Position numbers and translations under genes: made by a program | Notes under the pieces: model-generated | Databases searched by the model: none | What the model was told of the DNA's origin: nothing | Seen by the model: only the letters and a program-made list of their open reading frames with translations | Assembly (NCBI GenBank): GCA_964414585.1 | Contig: CAYPXR010000021.1 | Location: 1-64,000, forward strand | Direction of reading: 5' to 3' | From: DATEMU01 sp964414585 | GTDB lineage: Bacteria > Planctomycetota > Phycisphaerae > UBA1845 > UTPLA1 | DNA length: 64,000 nucleotides | Part shown: piece by piece, positions 33,154-40,721 of the stretch | Layout of the letters: the number at the start of each line of letters is the position of its first letter | Position numbering within the stretch: position 1 is the first letter of the stretch

Positions 33154-34773
33154 TTACAGGCAAAGCATGAACGCCACGAGGTCCTCCTTCTCCTGGTGTG
33201 TCAACTTCAAATCCAGCACCAGGTTGAAGAATTCCACCGTGTCATGCAGCGTCAGGCACCGACCGTCGTGCAGGTACGGCGGTGAATCCTTGATCCCGCG
33301 TAGAGGAAACGTCTTGATAGGCCCCTCCGGGCGGCACACCATGAAGCGCTCAACTTGCAGATCGTGCATGTAGTCATCCGTCAGCGACGGGCCGTAGTGG
33401 CACTGGCTGCACTGCGCCTTTCCCCAGAACAGCGCCTCACCCCGTAGCTCCCGCTGAGTCGCCTTGCTCGCGATCAGTCGTCCCAGCGGCCCCAGTTTCG
33501 GCGCCGGCGGCAGATCGAGGATCGAATTGAAATCACCCATGCGGTTCGTAATCTGCTTCTGTGCGCCGCGCGGTCCGATCACCTGCTGCATGGCCGGGTC
33601 TCCGTCGAAGTATTCCTCCACCTCCGCGAAGTGATCGACACTGCGAATCGATCGCTTCGCCGAAAACAGCATCAGATTGAAATTCCCGCGCAGCGTCGGC
33701 GTATCCACGCGCAAGCGCGCCTGGTTGGGCCGCGAATCCGGCGCCAGTTCGATCGCCCCGTTCGTGTGCCCGTTGACGTGGCACGACAAGCACGAAACGC
33801 CCGCCGAGGGCTCCATCGTCACGCGATGATCCGTCTGATTGAACCACGTCGTCGGCGAGACGCGCAGCAGTTCCTTCAGCCCTTCCATCTGCTCCGGCGT
33901 GAGCATTCCGTTGAAGATTTCATAGTAGTTGCCGAGCGTGACCTCCCGGCCCTTGGTCACGTCGCCGAGTTCCTTGTGCGTCGTCAAAAACATCGGCGGC
34001 GGAAATTCCGGCAGGTACTGTTCCGGAATATCGAATTCCACGTCCATGCGATCATGCTCGGGGTGCGTTCGCGTCCAATTCTGCGGAAACAACATGTGCG
34101 CCGTCGTTTGCAGCGGATGGGCCAGCGGCGTGTAGGGGAAAATGTCCCGTGCTTTGATTTCGTCCGGGGAGAGTTGCGCCAGCGCCTCCCAAGTTTCGAT
34201 CCCCTCAGGCAGACGAGACACCGGCCCGGCCATCACCGGCTTTCCGCCGGACATATAAGCACCGAGGATCGCTTCGTTGCTGAAGGCGTAGCGGCTGTTC
34301 ATGTACGCCGTCACATCGGTCATCAATTGCTGCTTCTGTTCGATGCAGTGCGTCACCCACTGGTCCCACGGCATCGGAAGATAGGGCGATCCCCACGATC
34401 CCCCGCAAGTCCCCGCATATCGCCAGAGATCCAGCGGCGTCCGGTCTCCCGCCTTGACCGGCGGATATTTCTTCAGCTTTGTGACATAACAATCGCCCAG
34501 TCCGAAGTCGTTCTCCGGTCGTTCAATGTACGCGGCCGGGCTTTGTAACAGATTTCGCGAGGATTTCGGAGCTTCATCGTCGTATGGATGTTCGCCGGAC
34601 GCTTCCGGTGTCCTCTCGGTGACATGTCCCTGCGGCGATGCGCCGGGATTGGGAAACGCCTTCACCTCGCCTACGAGACCCTGGTTGTGATCACCAAGCC
34701 AATACCCGATCAAAAAAGCAAGACCGAGGATCAGCCCCCACGGAAGAATTCCGCCCTTATTGCGCGTCGTCAT
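33154..34773 (-). CDS. Di-haem cytochrome c / peroxidase-like protein, membrane-anchored
   Basis: A 539-residue protein with an N-terminal membrane anchor (LPWGLILGLAFLIGYWLG). Two CxxCH haem sites are seen: CLSCH and CSQCH, the latter in ALFWGKAQCSQCHYG, followed by the PPYLHDGRC and LTHQEKEDLVAFM tail found in cytochrome-c-peroxidase/MauG-like proteins. A His/Met ligand for the first site is not certain. It probably acts in periplasmic electron transfer. The frame is open to 34902; the ATG at 34773 directly precedes the anchor and is preferred. Confidence 0.85.
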   Translation of the reverse strand: MTTRNKGGILPWGLILGLAFLIGYWLGDHNQGLVGEVKAFPNPGASPQGHVTERTPEASGEHPYDDEAPKSSRNLLQSPAAYIERPENDFGLGDCYVTKLKKYPPVKAGDRTPLDLWRYAGTCGGSWGSPYLPMPWDQWVTHCIEQKQQLMTDVTAYMNSRYAFSNEAILGAYMSGGKPVMAGPVSRLPEGIETWEALAQLSPDEIKARDIFPYTPLAHPLQTTAHMLFPQNWTRTHPEHDRMDVEFDIPEQYLPEFPPPMFLTTHKELGDVTKGREVTLGNYYEIFNGMLTPEQMEGLKELLRVSPTTWFNQTDHRVTMEPSAGVSCLSCHVNGHTNGAIELAPDSRPNQARLRVDTPTLRGNFNLMLFSAKRSIRSVDHFAEVEEYFDGDPAMQQVIGPRGAQKQITNRMGDFNSILDLPPAPKLGPLGRLIASKATQRELRGEALFWGKAQCSQCHYGPSLTDDYMHDLQVERFMVCRPEGPIKTFPLRGIKDSPPYLHDGRCLTLHDTVEFFNLVLDLKLTHQEKEDLVAFMLCL

Positions 34774-35101
34774 GATTATGTTCCCACATTCCGCGCCGGC
34801 AGGACAGACGTGACGCAGCCCCAGGGCCGCGTTTGCGGGGAGTCCAGACCGGACACTCACCACTCGAACCCATTTCCGGAGCTCATTATACCACGGGAAC
34901 AAAGGGCGAATGCCCGATGAGCGGGCTCCGTTTCAAAAGAATTTTCCAGCAGAGCCCGCTCACGAAAAGAGTAGCTTTCCCGGGCTCAAGGCGGCTGGGA
35001 GAGCCGGTCCGCGGATTTTCCTGCGGCGACACCGTGGGTCAGGGCTTGATGTCCCGTTGGGCTCTCGCCTTCGGTGAGAAAGGAACTGCGGGGCTCGACG
35101 G
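34774..35101. other. Gene-free gap with an inverted repeat
   Basis: No credible coding frame. An 11 bp perfect inverted repeat (TGAGCGGGCTC at 34918-34928 and its complement at 34952-34962, 23 nt loop) is present, and the following ~100 bp contain further GC-rich hairpins. It sits after the ychF stop on the minus strand but lacks a U-tract, so a classical terminator is doubtful; a small RNA is possible. Confidence 0.5.
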
Positions 35102-36166
35102 CTACACATTGAATCGGAAATTGATGATATCCCCGTCCTGCACGACGTAGTGCTTGGGTTCCAGTCGGACTTTGTTGGCGGCCTTGGCGCCGCGCATGTC
35201 TTTGTGGGCTTGCAAATCGGCGAAGGAGACGGTCTCGGCGCGGATAAAGCCCCGCTGGATGTCACTGTGGATCTTGCCGGCCGCTTCGACCGCCGGGGTG
35301 TCTTTGAAGATCGTCCAGGCGCGTACCTCGTCTTCGCCGCAGGTCAGCATCGAGACGAGCCCGACGGCGTCGTAGCAGGTGCGGATCAGGCGAACTTGCG
35401 CCGGCTCGGCGAGACCCAGGTCGGCGAGAAAGGCGGACTTGTCGGCGTCCTCCAGTTGCGAAATCTCCGCCTCGATCTCCGCCGCCAGAGCGATCGTCGC
35501 CTTGGCATGTTCGGCGGAGAAGGGCGGCGGGTCTTTGACCTTGGACTCGTCGGTGTTAACGACGACGATGATCGGCTTGAGGGTGAGGAATCCGAAGCTG
35601 CCGGCGATGCCGCGCTCTTCGTCGTTGTGGATGGCGGAGGAGACCGGGGCTTCGGTCTCCAGGGCCTTTTGCACGTGACGCATCATGGTCAGCTCGCGCA
35701 GCTCGGCGTCGCGGGTTTTGGTCGGTTTTTGCGTGGATTTCTCCAGCTTCTCGACGCGGTTCATCACCTGCTCGAGGTCGGCGAAGATCAATTCGGAGTG
35801 CAGCTCGGCGAGGTCGGCCTTGGGATCGATCCGGCCGCGGTACGTTGCGACGGAATCGCTCTCGAAGGCGCGGACGACCAGTAGGATGCCGTCGCAGCGT
35901 CGGACCGTGTTCATCGTCTTGCGAAATTCGGTCGGCCCGCCCGCTTCGGCCAGGCTGACGCCGGGGATATCGACGAATTCCAGATGGGCCGGCGTGTATT
36001 TCTTGGGCTTGTACAACTCGGCGAGGTAATCCAGCCGCGGGTCGGGCACGTTGACCGTGGCCAACTGTTCGCTCGGCGCGTGGCTGGGATCGACCCTATG
36101 GCCGGTGATGGCGGAAAAAAGGGTCGATTTTCCCGATTGAGGCGGACCGATGATGGCAAATCGCAT
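35102..36166 (-). CDS. YchF/OLA1-like GTPase with atypical P-loop
   Basis: A 354-residue translation-factor-type GTPase. The P-loop reads GPPQSGKST rather than the usual GLPNVGKST. A central coiled-coil region (LEQVMNRVEKLEKSTQ) interrupts the G domain, as in YchF, and the base-recognition motif is VVNTDES, near the YchF NVxE. The C-terminal TGS-like domain ends with FADLQAHKDMRGAKAANKVRLEPKHYVVQDGDIINFRF abridged, matching DUF933. YchF proteins bind ribosomes and prefer ATP. The start at 36166 begins MRFAIIGPP. It follows the microprotein cluster in the same direction. Confidence 0.85.
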   Translation of the reverse strand: MRFAIIGPPQSGKSTLFSAITGHRVDPSHAPSEQLATVNVPDPRLDYLAELYKPKKYTPAHLEFVDIPGVSLAEAGGPTEFRKTMNTVRRCDGILLVVRAFESDSVATYRGRIDPKADLAELHSELIFADLEQVMNRVEKLEKSTQKPTKTRDAELRELTMMRHVQKALETEAPVSSAIHNDEERGIAGSFGFLTLKPIIVVVNTDESKVKDPPPFSAEHAKATIALAAEIEAEISQLEDADKSAFLADLGLAEPAQVRLIRTCYDAVGLVSMLTCGEDEVRAWTIFKDTPAVEAAGKIHSDIQRGFIRAETVSFADLQAHKDMRGAKAANKVRLEPKHYVVQDGDIINFRFNV

Positions 36167-36247
36167 GGGAAGCAAAACCTCCAAAGGCGGAGATTGTAAC
36201 GTCGCTGGGACGAAGGAGGCAGCCAAGGGCGGCCGCACTCCATGGGG

Positions 36248-36466
36248 CTACAAGCCGAGGATGTTTTGCACGATGGTGTTGAAGGCGTCGATCAGCGTGA
36301 AATTGATCAGTTGTTGAAGCTGGAAATTCAAGGCGCCGATCGGGTCGGGAAAGCACCCGGTCGCCTGCACGAGAGGGAGCGCGGCGGCGGCCAGCGCGAA
36401 AGCCCGCCATGTTCGCCGAATCCTCCAGAGCCTGTTTATCCATCGTGCAGAGGTTGATTGCGACAT
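36248..36466 (-). CDS. Short lipoprotein-like microprotein 1
   Basis: A 72-residue peptide from the ATG at 36466 (AGGAG Shine-Dalgarno 11 nt upstream; an earlier GTG at 36478 is too close to it). A basic N-terminus leads into a hydrophobic run (AFALAAAALPLVQATGC) ending in the cysteine of a lipobox-like sequence, then CFPDPIGALNFQ and a hydrophobic amphipathic tail with FNTIVQNILGL. The function is unknown. It is 14 nt after microprotein 2 and 81 nt before ychF on the same strand. Confidence 0.7.
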   Translation of the reverse strand: MSQSTSARWINRLWRIRRTWRAFALAAAALPLVQATGCFPDPIGALNFQLQQLINFTLIDAFNTIVQNILGL

Positions 36467-36480
36467 AACGGGCACCACTC

Positions 36481-36678
36481 CTAAACGACTCCGAAGATCG
36501 TGTTAAAGACGAGGGAGGTGACCGACTGAACGATCACGGCAAAGGTTAGAACCAAATTCTCGGCGGTGACCTGTTGAAAAGCCTGGTCCGGCAGACAACC
36601 GATTTGTTGGCAGACAAAACCGGCGGCCACCAACGGCCCCAGCCGACGGGAGTACATCCAGAATTTGCGCTTACCCAT
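36481..36678 (-). CDS. Short lipoprotein-like microprotein 2
   Basis: A 65-residue peptide from the ATG at 36678 (GAGGA, 9 nt spacing). The layout matches microprotein 1: basic start (GKRKFWMYSRRLGPLVAAGFVC), QQIGCLPDQAFQQ, then a hydrophobic tail ending LVFNTIFGVV. The U-tract of the preceding terminator lies directly before its Shine-Dalgarno. No known domain. Confidence 0.7.
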   Translation of the reverse strand: MGKRKFWMYSRRLGPLVAAGFVCQQIGCLPDQAFQQVTAENLVLTFAVIVQSVTSLVFNTIFGVV

Positions 36679-36692
36679 CAGAGGCATTCCTC

Positions 36693-36738
36693 AAAAAAAG
36701 ACAGACGATCGTCCTTAATATATCGGACGATCGTCTGT
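36693..36738 (-). terminator. Strong intrinsic terminator after microprotein 3
   Basis: A 14 bp perfect inverted repeat (arms 36701-36714 and 36725-36738, core GACGATCGTC) with a 10 nt loop, followed on the minus strand by a run of seven U at 36699-36693. Its U-tract abuts the ribosome-binding site of microprotein 2, so read-through would set the ratio of downstream genes. Confidence 0.85.
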
Positions 36739-36798
36739 GAATGTATCGGATGGACCAGGGGTTGGCTAGGCAACCCGTCTCAAATCGCGCCAAACCGC

Positions 36799-37050
36799 CT
36801 AGACGGTGGGCTGCGAGGTGGAGGAGCCCGACGAGCCCGAGGAACTCGACGAACTTCCCACGTTTTCGAGGGAGGTGAAAACGGCGCCGATCACGGTGTT
36901 CACCAACCCGGTCAACGAGGACTGAACTCCCGTCAATATGGAGGTTCGAACCTCAGGGTCGCAGCCTCCCAGTTGGAGCGCGATTCCGCCCGCCATCAGC
37001 GGGACGATCAGCTTCGACTTCACGACGCGGGTCAGGAATGAACGTTTCAT
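36799..37050 (-). CDS. Short lipoprotein-like microprotein 3
   Basis: An 83-residue peptide with an AGGAG Shine-Dalgarno. It begins MKRSFLTRVVKSKL, has a hydrophobic run ending in a lipobox-like IALQLGGC, continues CDPEVRTSILTGVQSSLTGLVNTVIGAVFTSL (abridged), and ends in a serine-rich tail (SSSSSSGSSGSS). The CDPEVR-TxxLTGV pattern resembles small planctomycete hypothetical proteins. It is terminated by the hairpin at 36693-36738. Confidence 0.75.
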   Translation of the reverse strand: MKRSFLTRVVKSKLIVPLMAGGIALQLGGCDPEVRTSILTGVQSSLTGLVNTVIGAVFTSLENVGSSSSSSGSSGSSTSQPTV

Positions 37051-37251
37051 CGGATTCTCTCCTCTGGAGCCTGCCGGCGATGACGCCGTCTATCAATCAT
37101 ACGAAACACGATCGGATGATCCCCAAAGGCCATCTGATCGGGCCGGTCGGCCGCTATGACCGGACCTTGCAAAGTGTCTTACAGATCGGTTGATGGAGTA
37201 GTTGCGGTTTAGATATGAATCGCGGGTATTGAAGGGGGAAGTACCCATAAT
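37051..37251. other. Intergenic region upstream of microprotein 3
   Basis: About 200 bp between alr and microprotein 3, both on the minus strand. No coding frame, tRNA or clear terminator is seen; the promoter of microprotein 3 should lie here. Confidence 0.5.
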
Positions 37252-38382
37252 TCAATTTGAGACTCGATCTATCCGTTGTCCGAGCAGGCAGGTGATTTCA
37301 TAGGGGATGGTGCCTGATCGCCGGGCGATCGCCGCCACGGAATTGGCGTGTTGCGGGTTGTCCGAGATGAGCGTGATCTCGGCGCCCAGGGGGGTCGCGG
37401 GCAGGTCCGTAAGATCGACGGCGAGCTGGTCCATGCTGATCCGACCGATGACGGGGGCTTCTCCGGCGGCGGTCGATATGACCGCTGCGTTGGAGAGGGT
37501 GCGAAGAAAGCCGTCGAAGTATCCGATGGGAATGATTCCCAGTCTTGTTGGGCGCTGGGTCGTGAAGGTCTGACCGTAACCGACGCAATGTCCGGCGGGC
37601 AGTTCTTTGACGGCCGTCAAATGTGAGACAAGTCGTAGGATGGGCTGCAACAGGATTCGTTGCGACAGGTGATCGGCGGGGGGGTAGCCATAAAGCGCGA
37701 GCCCGGGCCGGACCATGTCGAAGTGCGCGTCCGGCAGTGTGATCGTGGCGGCACTGTTGGCCATGTGTCGAATCACGCCGCGCGGGAGAATATCACCAAG
37801 TTGCGAAAGTGATTGCTGAAACGTGGCGAGCTGTCGCCGGGCGAGGTCGAATTCCTTGAAATCGGCGGTTGCAAAATGCGAATAAACACCGGCCAAGCGC
37901 AGCGAGTGGACGGCCCGGATGGATTGGACCACTGGTGCCGCCCCATTGGGCACAACACCCATCCGGCCCATGCCGGTGTCGATTTTGAGATGGACATCGA
38001 CCGGACTCGGCAGGTTCGATTTCGCCAGAACTGAAACGGTCTCTTCGTCGGCCACGGTCAGCGTAAGCCGATGGCGCACGACGGCGTCGAGGCGATCGCG
38101 GCGTTCGGCGAGATCCGTGACGGCCAGGACATTGCCAAGCACCAGTATTGGTCGCTCCCAGCCGAGTCGTCGCAGTTCCATTGCTTCGATGACCGTCGCG
38201 ACGGCCGCGAAGTCCGCGCCGGCGTCGTGGAGAATCGGCGCGACGATGTCGATGCCGTGGCCGTAGGCGTTGGCCTTGAGCGGGGCGCAGAGTTTCACGC
38301 CGGGCTGGCAACAGGCTTTCAGCGCGCGGAAGTTGTCGGCCAACTTTCGAGTGTCTATTCTCGCTTGCAGATCGGAACGCAT
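37252..38382 (-). CDS. alr: Alanine racemase
   Basis: A 376-residue fold-type III PLP enzyme that makes D-alanine for peptidoglycan. The PLP lysine is in CAPLKANAYGHG near the N-terminus; HLKIDTGMGRMG, HMANSAA, RPGLALYG, GYGQTF, IPIGYFDGFLR and a conserved GRISMDQLAVDL follow. The start at 38382 is preceded by a purine-rich GGGG box. It diverges from the rplA operon. Together with the YkuD protein it indicates a peptidoglycan wall. Confidence 0.95.
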   Translation of the reverse strand: MRSDLQARIDTRKLADNFRALKACCQPGVKLCAPLKANAYGHGIDIVAPILHDAGADFAAVATVIEAMELRRLGWERPILVLGNVLAVTDLAERRDRLDAVVRHRLTLTVADEETVSVLAKSNLPSPVDVHLKIDTGMGRMGVVPNGAAPVVQSIRAVHSLRLAGVYSHFATADFKEFDLARRQLATFQQSLSQLGDILPRGVIRHMANSAATITLPDAHFDMVRPGLALYGYPPADHLSQRILLQPILRLVSHLTAVKELPAGHCVGYGQTFTTQRPTRLGIIPIGYFDGFLRTLSNAAVISTAAGEAPVIGRISMDQLAVDLTDLPATPLGAEITLISDNPQHANSVAAIARRSGTIPYEITCLLGQRIDRVSN

Positions 38383-38514
38383 GATCGTCGCCCCCCGCGT
38401 ATAGTAACCATCGGCGACAAATGTGCCGCACTCGGAAAAGTAGCCTGGCTGCAATTCTTAAGTCTTTTGTTGGTAACAAATAATGGTCGTCGCTGGATGC
38501 CGGACTTCTGTGGG

Positions 38515-38543
38515 TTGCGTGAGGCCCAAAGCTGCGTTAATAT
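38515..38543 (+). promoter_or_regulatory. Promoter of the rplA-rplJ-rplL operon
   Basis: TTGCGT at 38515-38520, exactly 17 bp, TAATAT at 38538-38543. Both hexamers are close to consensus and the position (94 bp before rplA) is sensible for a ribosomal-protein operon. Confidence 0.6.
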
Positions 38544-38557
38544 GCGGGGCTCGTTTT

Positions 38558-38577
38558 CGGCGTTCCTGAAAACGCCG
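38558..38577 (+). promoter_or_regulatory. Hairpin in the rplA leader
   Basis: A 7 bp stem (CGGCGTT / AACGCCG) with a 6 nt loop in the leader between promoter and start codon. It could be the L1-binding autoregulatory site, but no consensus was checked. Confidence 0.35.
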
Positions 38578-38636
38578 GCGCTCGACCACGAGCCGTAAAT
38601 CGTGGCAGACCTGCGGGTCGTTAAGAAGGGTGATCC

Positions 38637-39494
38637 ATGGCAAAAGAAGAAGATTCCGCCGTCGGCGGCGCTCCCGCTGAAGCGGGTGGTCCGCGGGCAA
38701 CGGGCGACAAGCCCAAGTCTGACAAACCGAAAAAAGCCAAGGCTGCGAAGGCGGCATCGCCCGATGCGGGTGACGGCAAGCGCAAAGAGCGCGGACGGCC
38801 GATGCGCGGCCTGAGCAAGCGTCACACCGCCAATCTTAAGAAAATTGAGAAGGACAAGCGCTATCCGGTCGAGACCGCCGTCAAGCTCTTGAAAGACGTC
38901 GCGCGGGGCACGAAGTTCGACCAGACGGTCAATCTCGTCATGCACCTGGGCATCGATCCGAAAAACGCGGACCAGATGATCCGCGGCGCGGTCTCGCTGC
39001 CCAAGGGCATCGGCAAGACAAAGAAGGTCATCGCGTTTTGCGAAGGCGACGACGCCGAAAAAGCCAAAGCGGCCGGCGCCATCGAGGCCGGCGTGGACGA
39101 CCTCGTGAAGAAAGTCAGCGATGGCTGGACCGATTTCGACGTCGCCATCGCGCACCCGCGATCGATGGGCAAGGTCGGCAAGCTCGGCCGCGTCCTCGGT
39201 CCGCAGGGCAAGATGCCCACGCCGAAGAACGGCACGGTCACGCCGGACATCGCCCAGGCGGTGAAGGAATTCGCCGCGGGCAAGATCGAATTTCGCAACG
39301 ACGCGGGCGGAAATGTCCACGCCATTGTCGGTAAGGCGAGCTTTGCCGAGAACGATCTGCTCGAAAACATCAACGCCTTTGTCGGGCATATCCGGCGGAT
39401 GAAGCCGTCGACCAGCAAGGGCAATTACCTCAAGAAAGTCTGCATCAGCGGAACGATGTCGCCGTCGATCGAACTGGAAGTCTCGCAAGCCTAG
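38637..39494 (+). CDS. rplA: Ribosomal protein L1 with N-terminal extension
   Basis: A 285-residue L1. The canonical protein starts near KRHTANLKKIEKDKRYPVETAVKLLK (abridged) and includes DQTVNLVMHLGIDPKNADQ, GKVGKLGRVLGPQGKMPTPKNGTV and a usual C-terminus. Before it lies a ~55-residue Lys/Ala/Pro-rich tail that most L1 proteins (~230 residues) lack. L1 forms the stalk that moves with tRNA exit and represses its own operon. rplK, normally upstream, is missing; alr diverges instead. Confidence 0.95.
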   Translation: MAKEEDSAVGGAPAEAGGPRATGDKPKSDKPKKAKAAKAASPDAGDGKRKERGRPMRGLSKRHTANLKKIEKDKRYPVETAVKLLKDVARGTKFDQTVNLVMHLGIDPKNADQMIRGAVSLPKGIGKTKKVIAFCEGDDAEKAKAAGAIEAGVDDLVKKVSDGWTDFDVAIAHPRSMGKVGKLGRVLGPQGKMPTPKNGTVTPDIAQAVKEFAAGKIEFRNDAGGNVHAIVGKASFAENDLLENINAFVGHIRRMKPSTSKGNYLKKVCISGTMSPSIELEVSQA

Positions 39495-39503
39495 AGGTGT
39501 GGT

Positions 39504-40040
39504 ATGAGTCGTGCCGTCAAGGAACTCGTCTCGAAGGACTTCGAGAGTAAATACAAGAGCACCGACAGCGTCATGGTGGTCAGCGTCCACGGTCTCAAGG
39601 GCACCGAGGTCAACGTCTTGCGCGGCGAGCTCCGCAAGAAGAAGATTGAGGTCCACGTCGTGGGCAATCGCACCGCCAAACGGGTGCTGGCCGACACGGT
39701 CCTCGCGCCGATCTCGTCGATTCTGACGGGGCCGTGCGCGTTTGTGACCGGCGGGTCGAGTCCGGTGGACGCCGCCAAGGAATTGATGCGCCTCGCGAAG
39801 GAATATCCGGCCCTCGAATTAAAGAAAGGGCTCGTCGATGGTGAGACCGATCTGTTCACCATCGAGGACATCTCGAAGCGGCGCAGCCGGGCCGAACTGC
39901 AGGGCGAAGTCGTCATGCTGGCGATGTCGCCGGGCCGACGAATCGCCGGCGGTCTGAACACCGGCGGGAAAGTCGCCGGCTGCATCAAGGCGATCATCGA
40001 TAAGCTCGAAAAGGGAGAGGCGATTACCAAAGTCGCCTGA
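39504..40040 (+). CDS. rplJ: Ribosomal protein L10
   Basis: A 178-residue L10, the anchor of the L7/L12 stalk. It starts SRAVKELVSKDFESKYKS, has GTEVNVLRGELRKKKIEVHVVGNRTAKRVL (abridged) and a C-terminal helix for L12 dimers (GGKVAGCIKAIIDKLEKGE). It is placed 9 nt after rplA. Confidence 0.95.
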   Translation: MSRAVKELVSKDFESKYKSTDSVMVVSVHGLKGTEVNVLRGELRKKKIEVHVVGNRTAKRVLADTVLAPISSILTGPCAFVTGGSSPVDAAKELMRLAKEYPALELKKGLVDGETDLFTIEDISKRRSRAELQGEVVMLAMSPGRRIAGGLNTGGKVAGCIKAIIDKLEKGEAITKVA

Positions 40041-40202
40041 CGGCGAAAAGAAACTCAACCACTCTCGACTGCCCCGTTTGGCAGAACGCCGCGAGGCGTC
40101 CGGGTTAAACGGGACCAATGGGGTCCCGGCTATTGAGAGGGTTAAACCCAAGGTCGGTCGGCCTATGACGCCCCGACCGACAACGAAAAAGGAAACATTC
40201 AC
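40041..40202 (+). promoter_or_regulatory. Structured rplJ-rplL intergenic leader
   Basis: The 162 bp gap contains at least four hairpins: CTGCC/GGCAG (40069-40084), ACGCC/GGCGT with a GCGA loop (40086-40099), GGGACC/GGTCCC (40111-40127) and a 9 bp perfect stem GTCGGTCGG/CCGACCGAC (40153-40181) with an 11 nt loop. The rplL Shine-Dalgarno (AAGGA) follows. It is likely a translational or processing control element for L12 stoichiometry. Confidence 0.6.
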
Positions 40203-40625
40203 ATGGCGGAAGCACCAGCAAAAGAATTCAGCTCGGCGGTCAAGGAGATCGGCGACAAGATCGTCGGCCTCACCGTCAAGGACGCCCAAAACCTGGCGGA
40301 CTATCTCAAGGACGTTTACGGCATCGAGCCGGCCGGCGGCGGCGCGGTCATGATGGCCGGACCGGGCGGTGGCGGCGGCGCGGCGGCGGAAGCCGAAGAG
40401 GCCCCGACGCTCTTCGACGTCATCCTCAAGGACGGCGGCGCGACCAAGATCAACGTCATCAAGGCGGTCCGCGCGGCGACCCAGCTTGGCCTCAAGGAAG
40501 CCAAGGACATGGTCGACGGCGCTCCGAAGACGGTCAAGGAAGGCATCTCGAAAGAGGACGCCGAAAAGCTCAAGAAGGAGCTGGAAGAAGCCGGCGCCAA
40601 AGTCGAACTCAAGGGCAAGGCATAG
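40203..40625 (+). CDS. rplL: Ribosomal protein L7/L12
   Basis: A 140-residue L12 with an N-terminal dimerisation helix (FSSAVKEIGDKIVGLTVKDAQNL), a flexible Ala/Gly hinge with GPGGGGGAAAEAEEAP, and the factor-binding C-terminal domain (FDVILKDGGATKINVIKAVR, LGLKEAKDMVDGAPKTVKEG, KLKKELEEAGAKVELK). It is the last gene of the operon; rpoB does not follow. Confidence 0.96.
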   Translation: MAEAPAKEFSSAVKEIGDKIVGLTVKDAQNLADYLKDVYGIEPAGGGAVMMAGPGGGGGAAAEAEEAPTLFDVILKDGGATKINVIKAVRAATQLGLKEAKDMVDGAPKTVKEGISKEDAEKLKKELEEAGAKVELKGKA

Positions 40626-40654
40626 TCCTCCCCCGGTTCAGACAGGCAACCAAA

Positions 40655-40696
40655 AAAAGAAACCCACGGATCACGCGATCCGTGGGTTTTTCTTTT
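40655..40696. terminator. Bidirectional intrinsic terminator
   Basis: Stem AACCCACGGATC (40661-40672) and GATCCGTGGGTT (40677-40688) with a 4 nt loop, flanked by an A-run on the left and a T-run on the right. It can terminate rplL on the plus strand and the S41 protease gene, which ends at 40722, on the minus strand. Confidence 0.85.
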
Positions 40697-40721
40697 GCTG
40701 ATCCCGAAGAGGGGATTTTGA

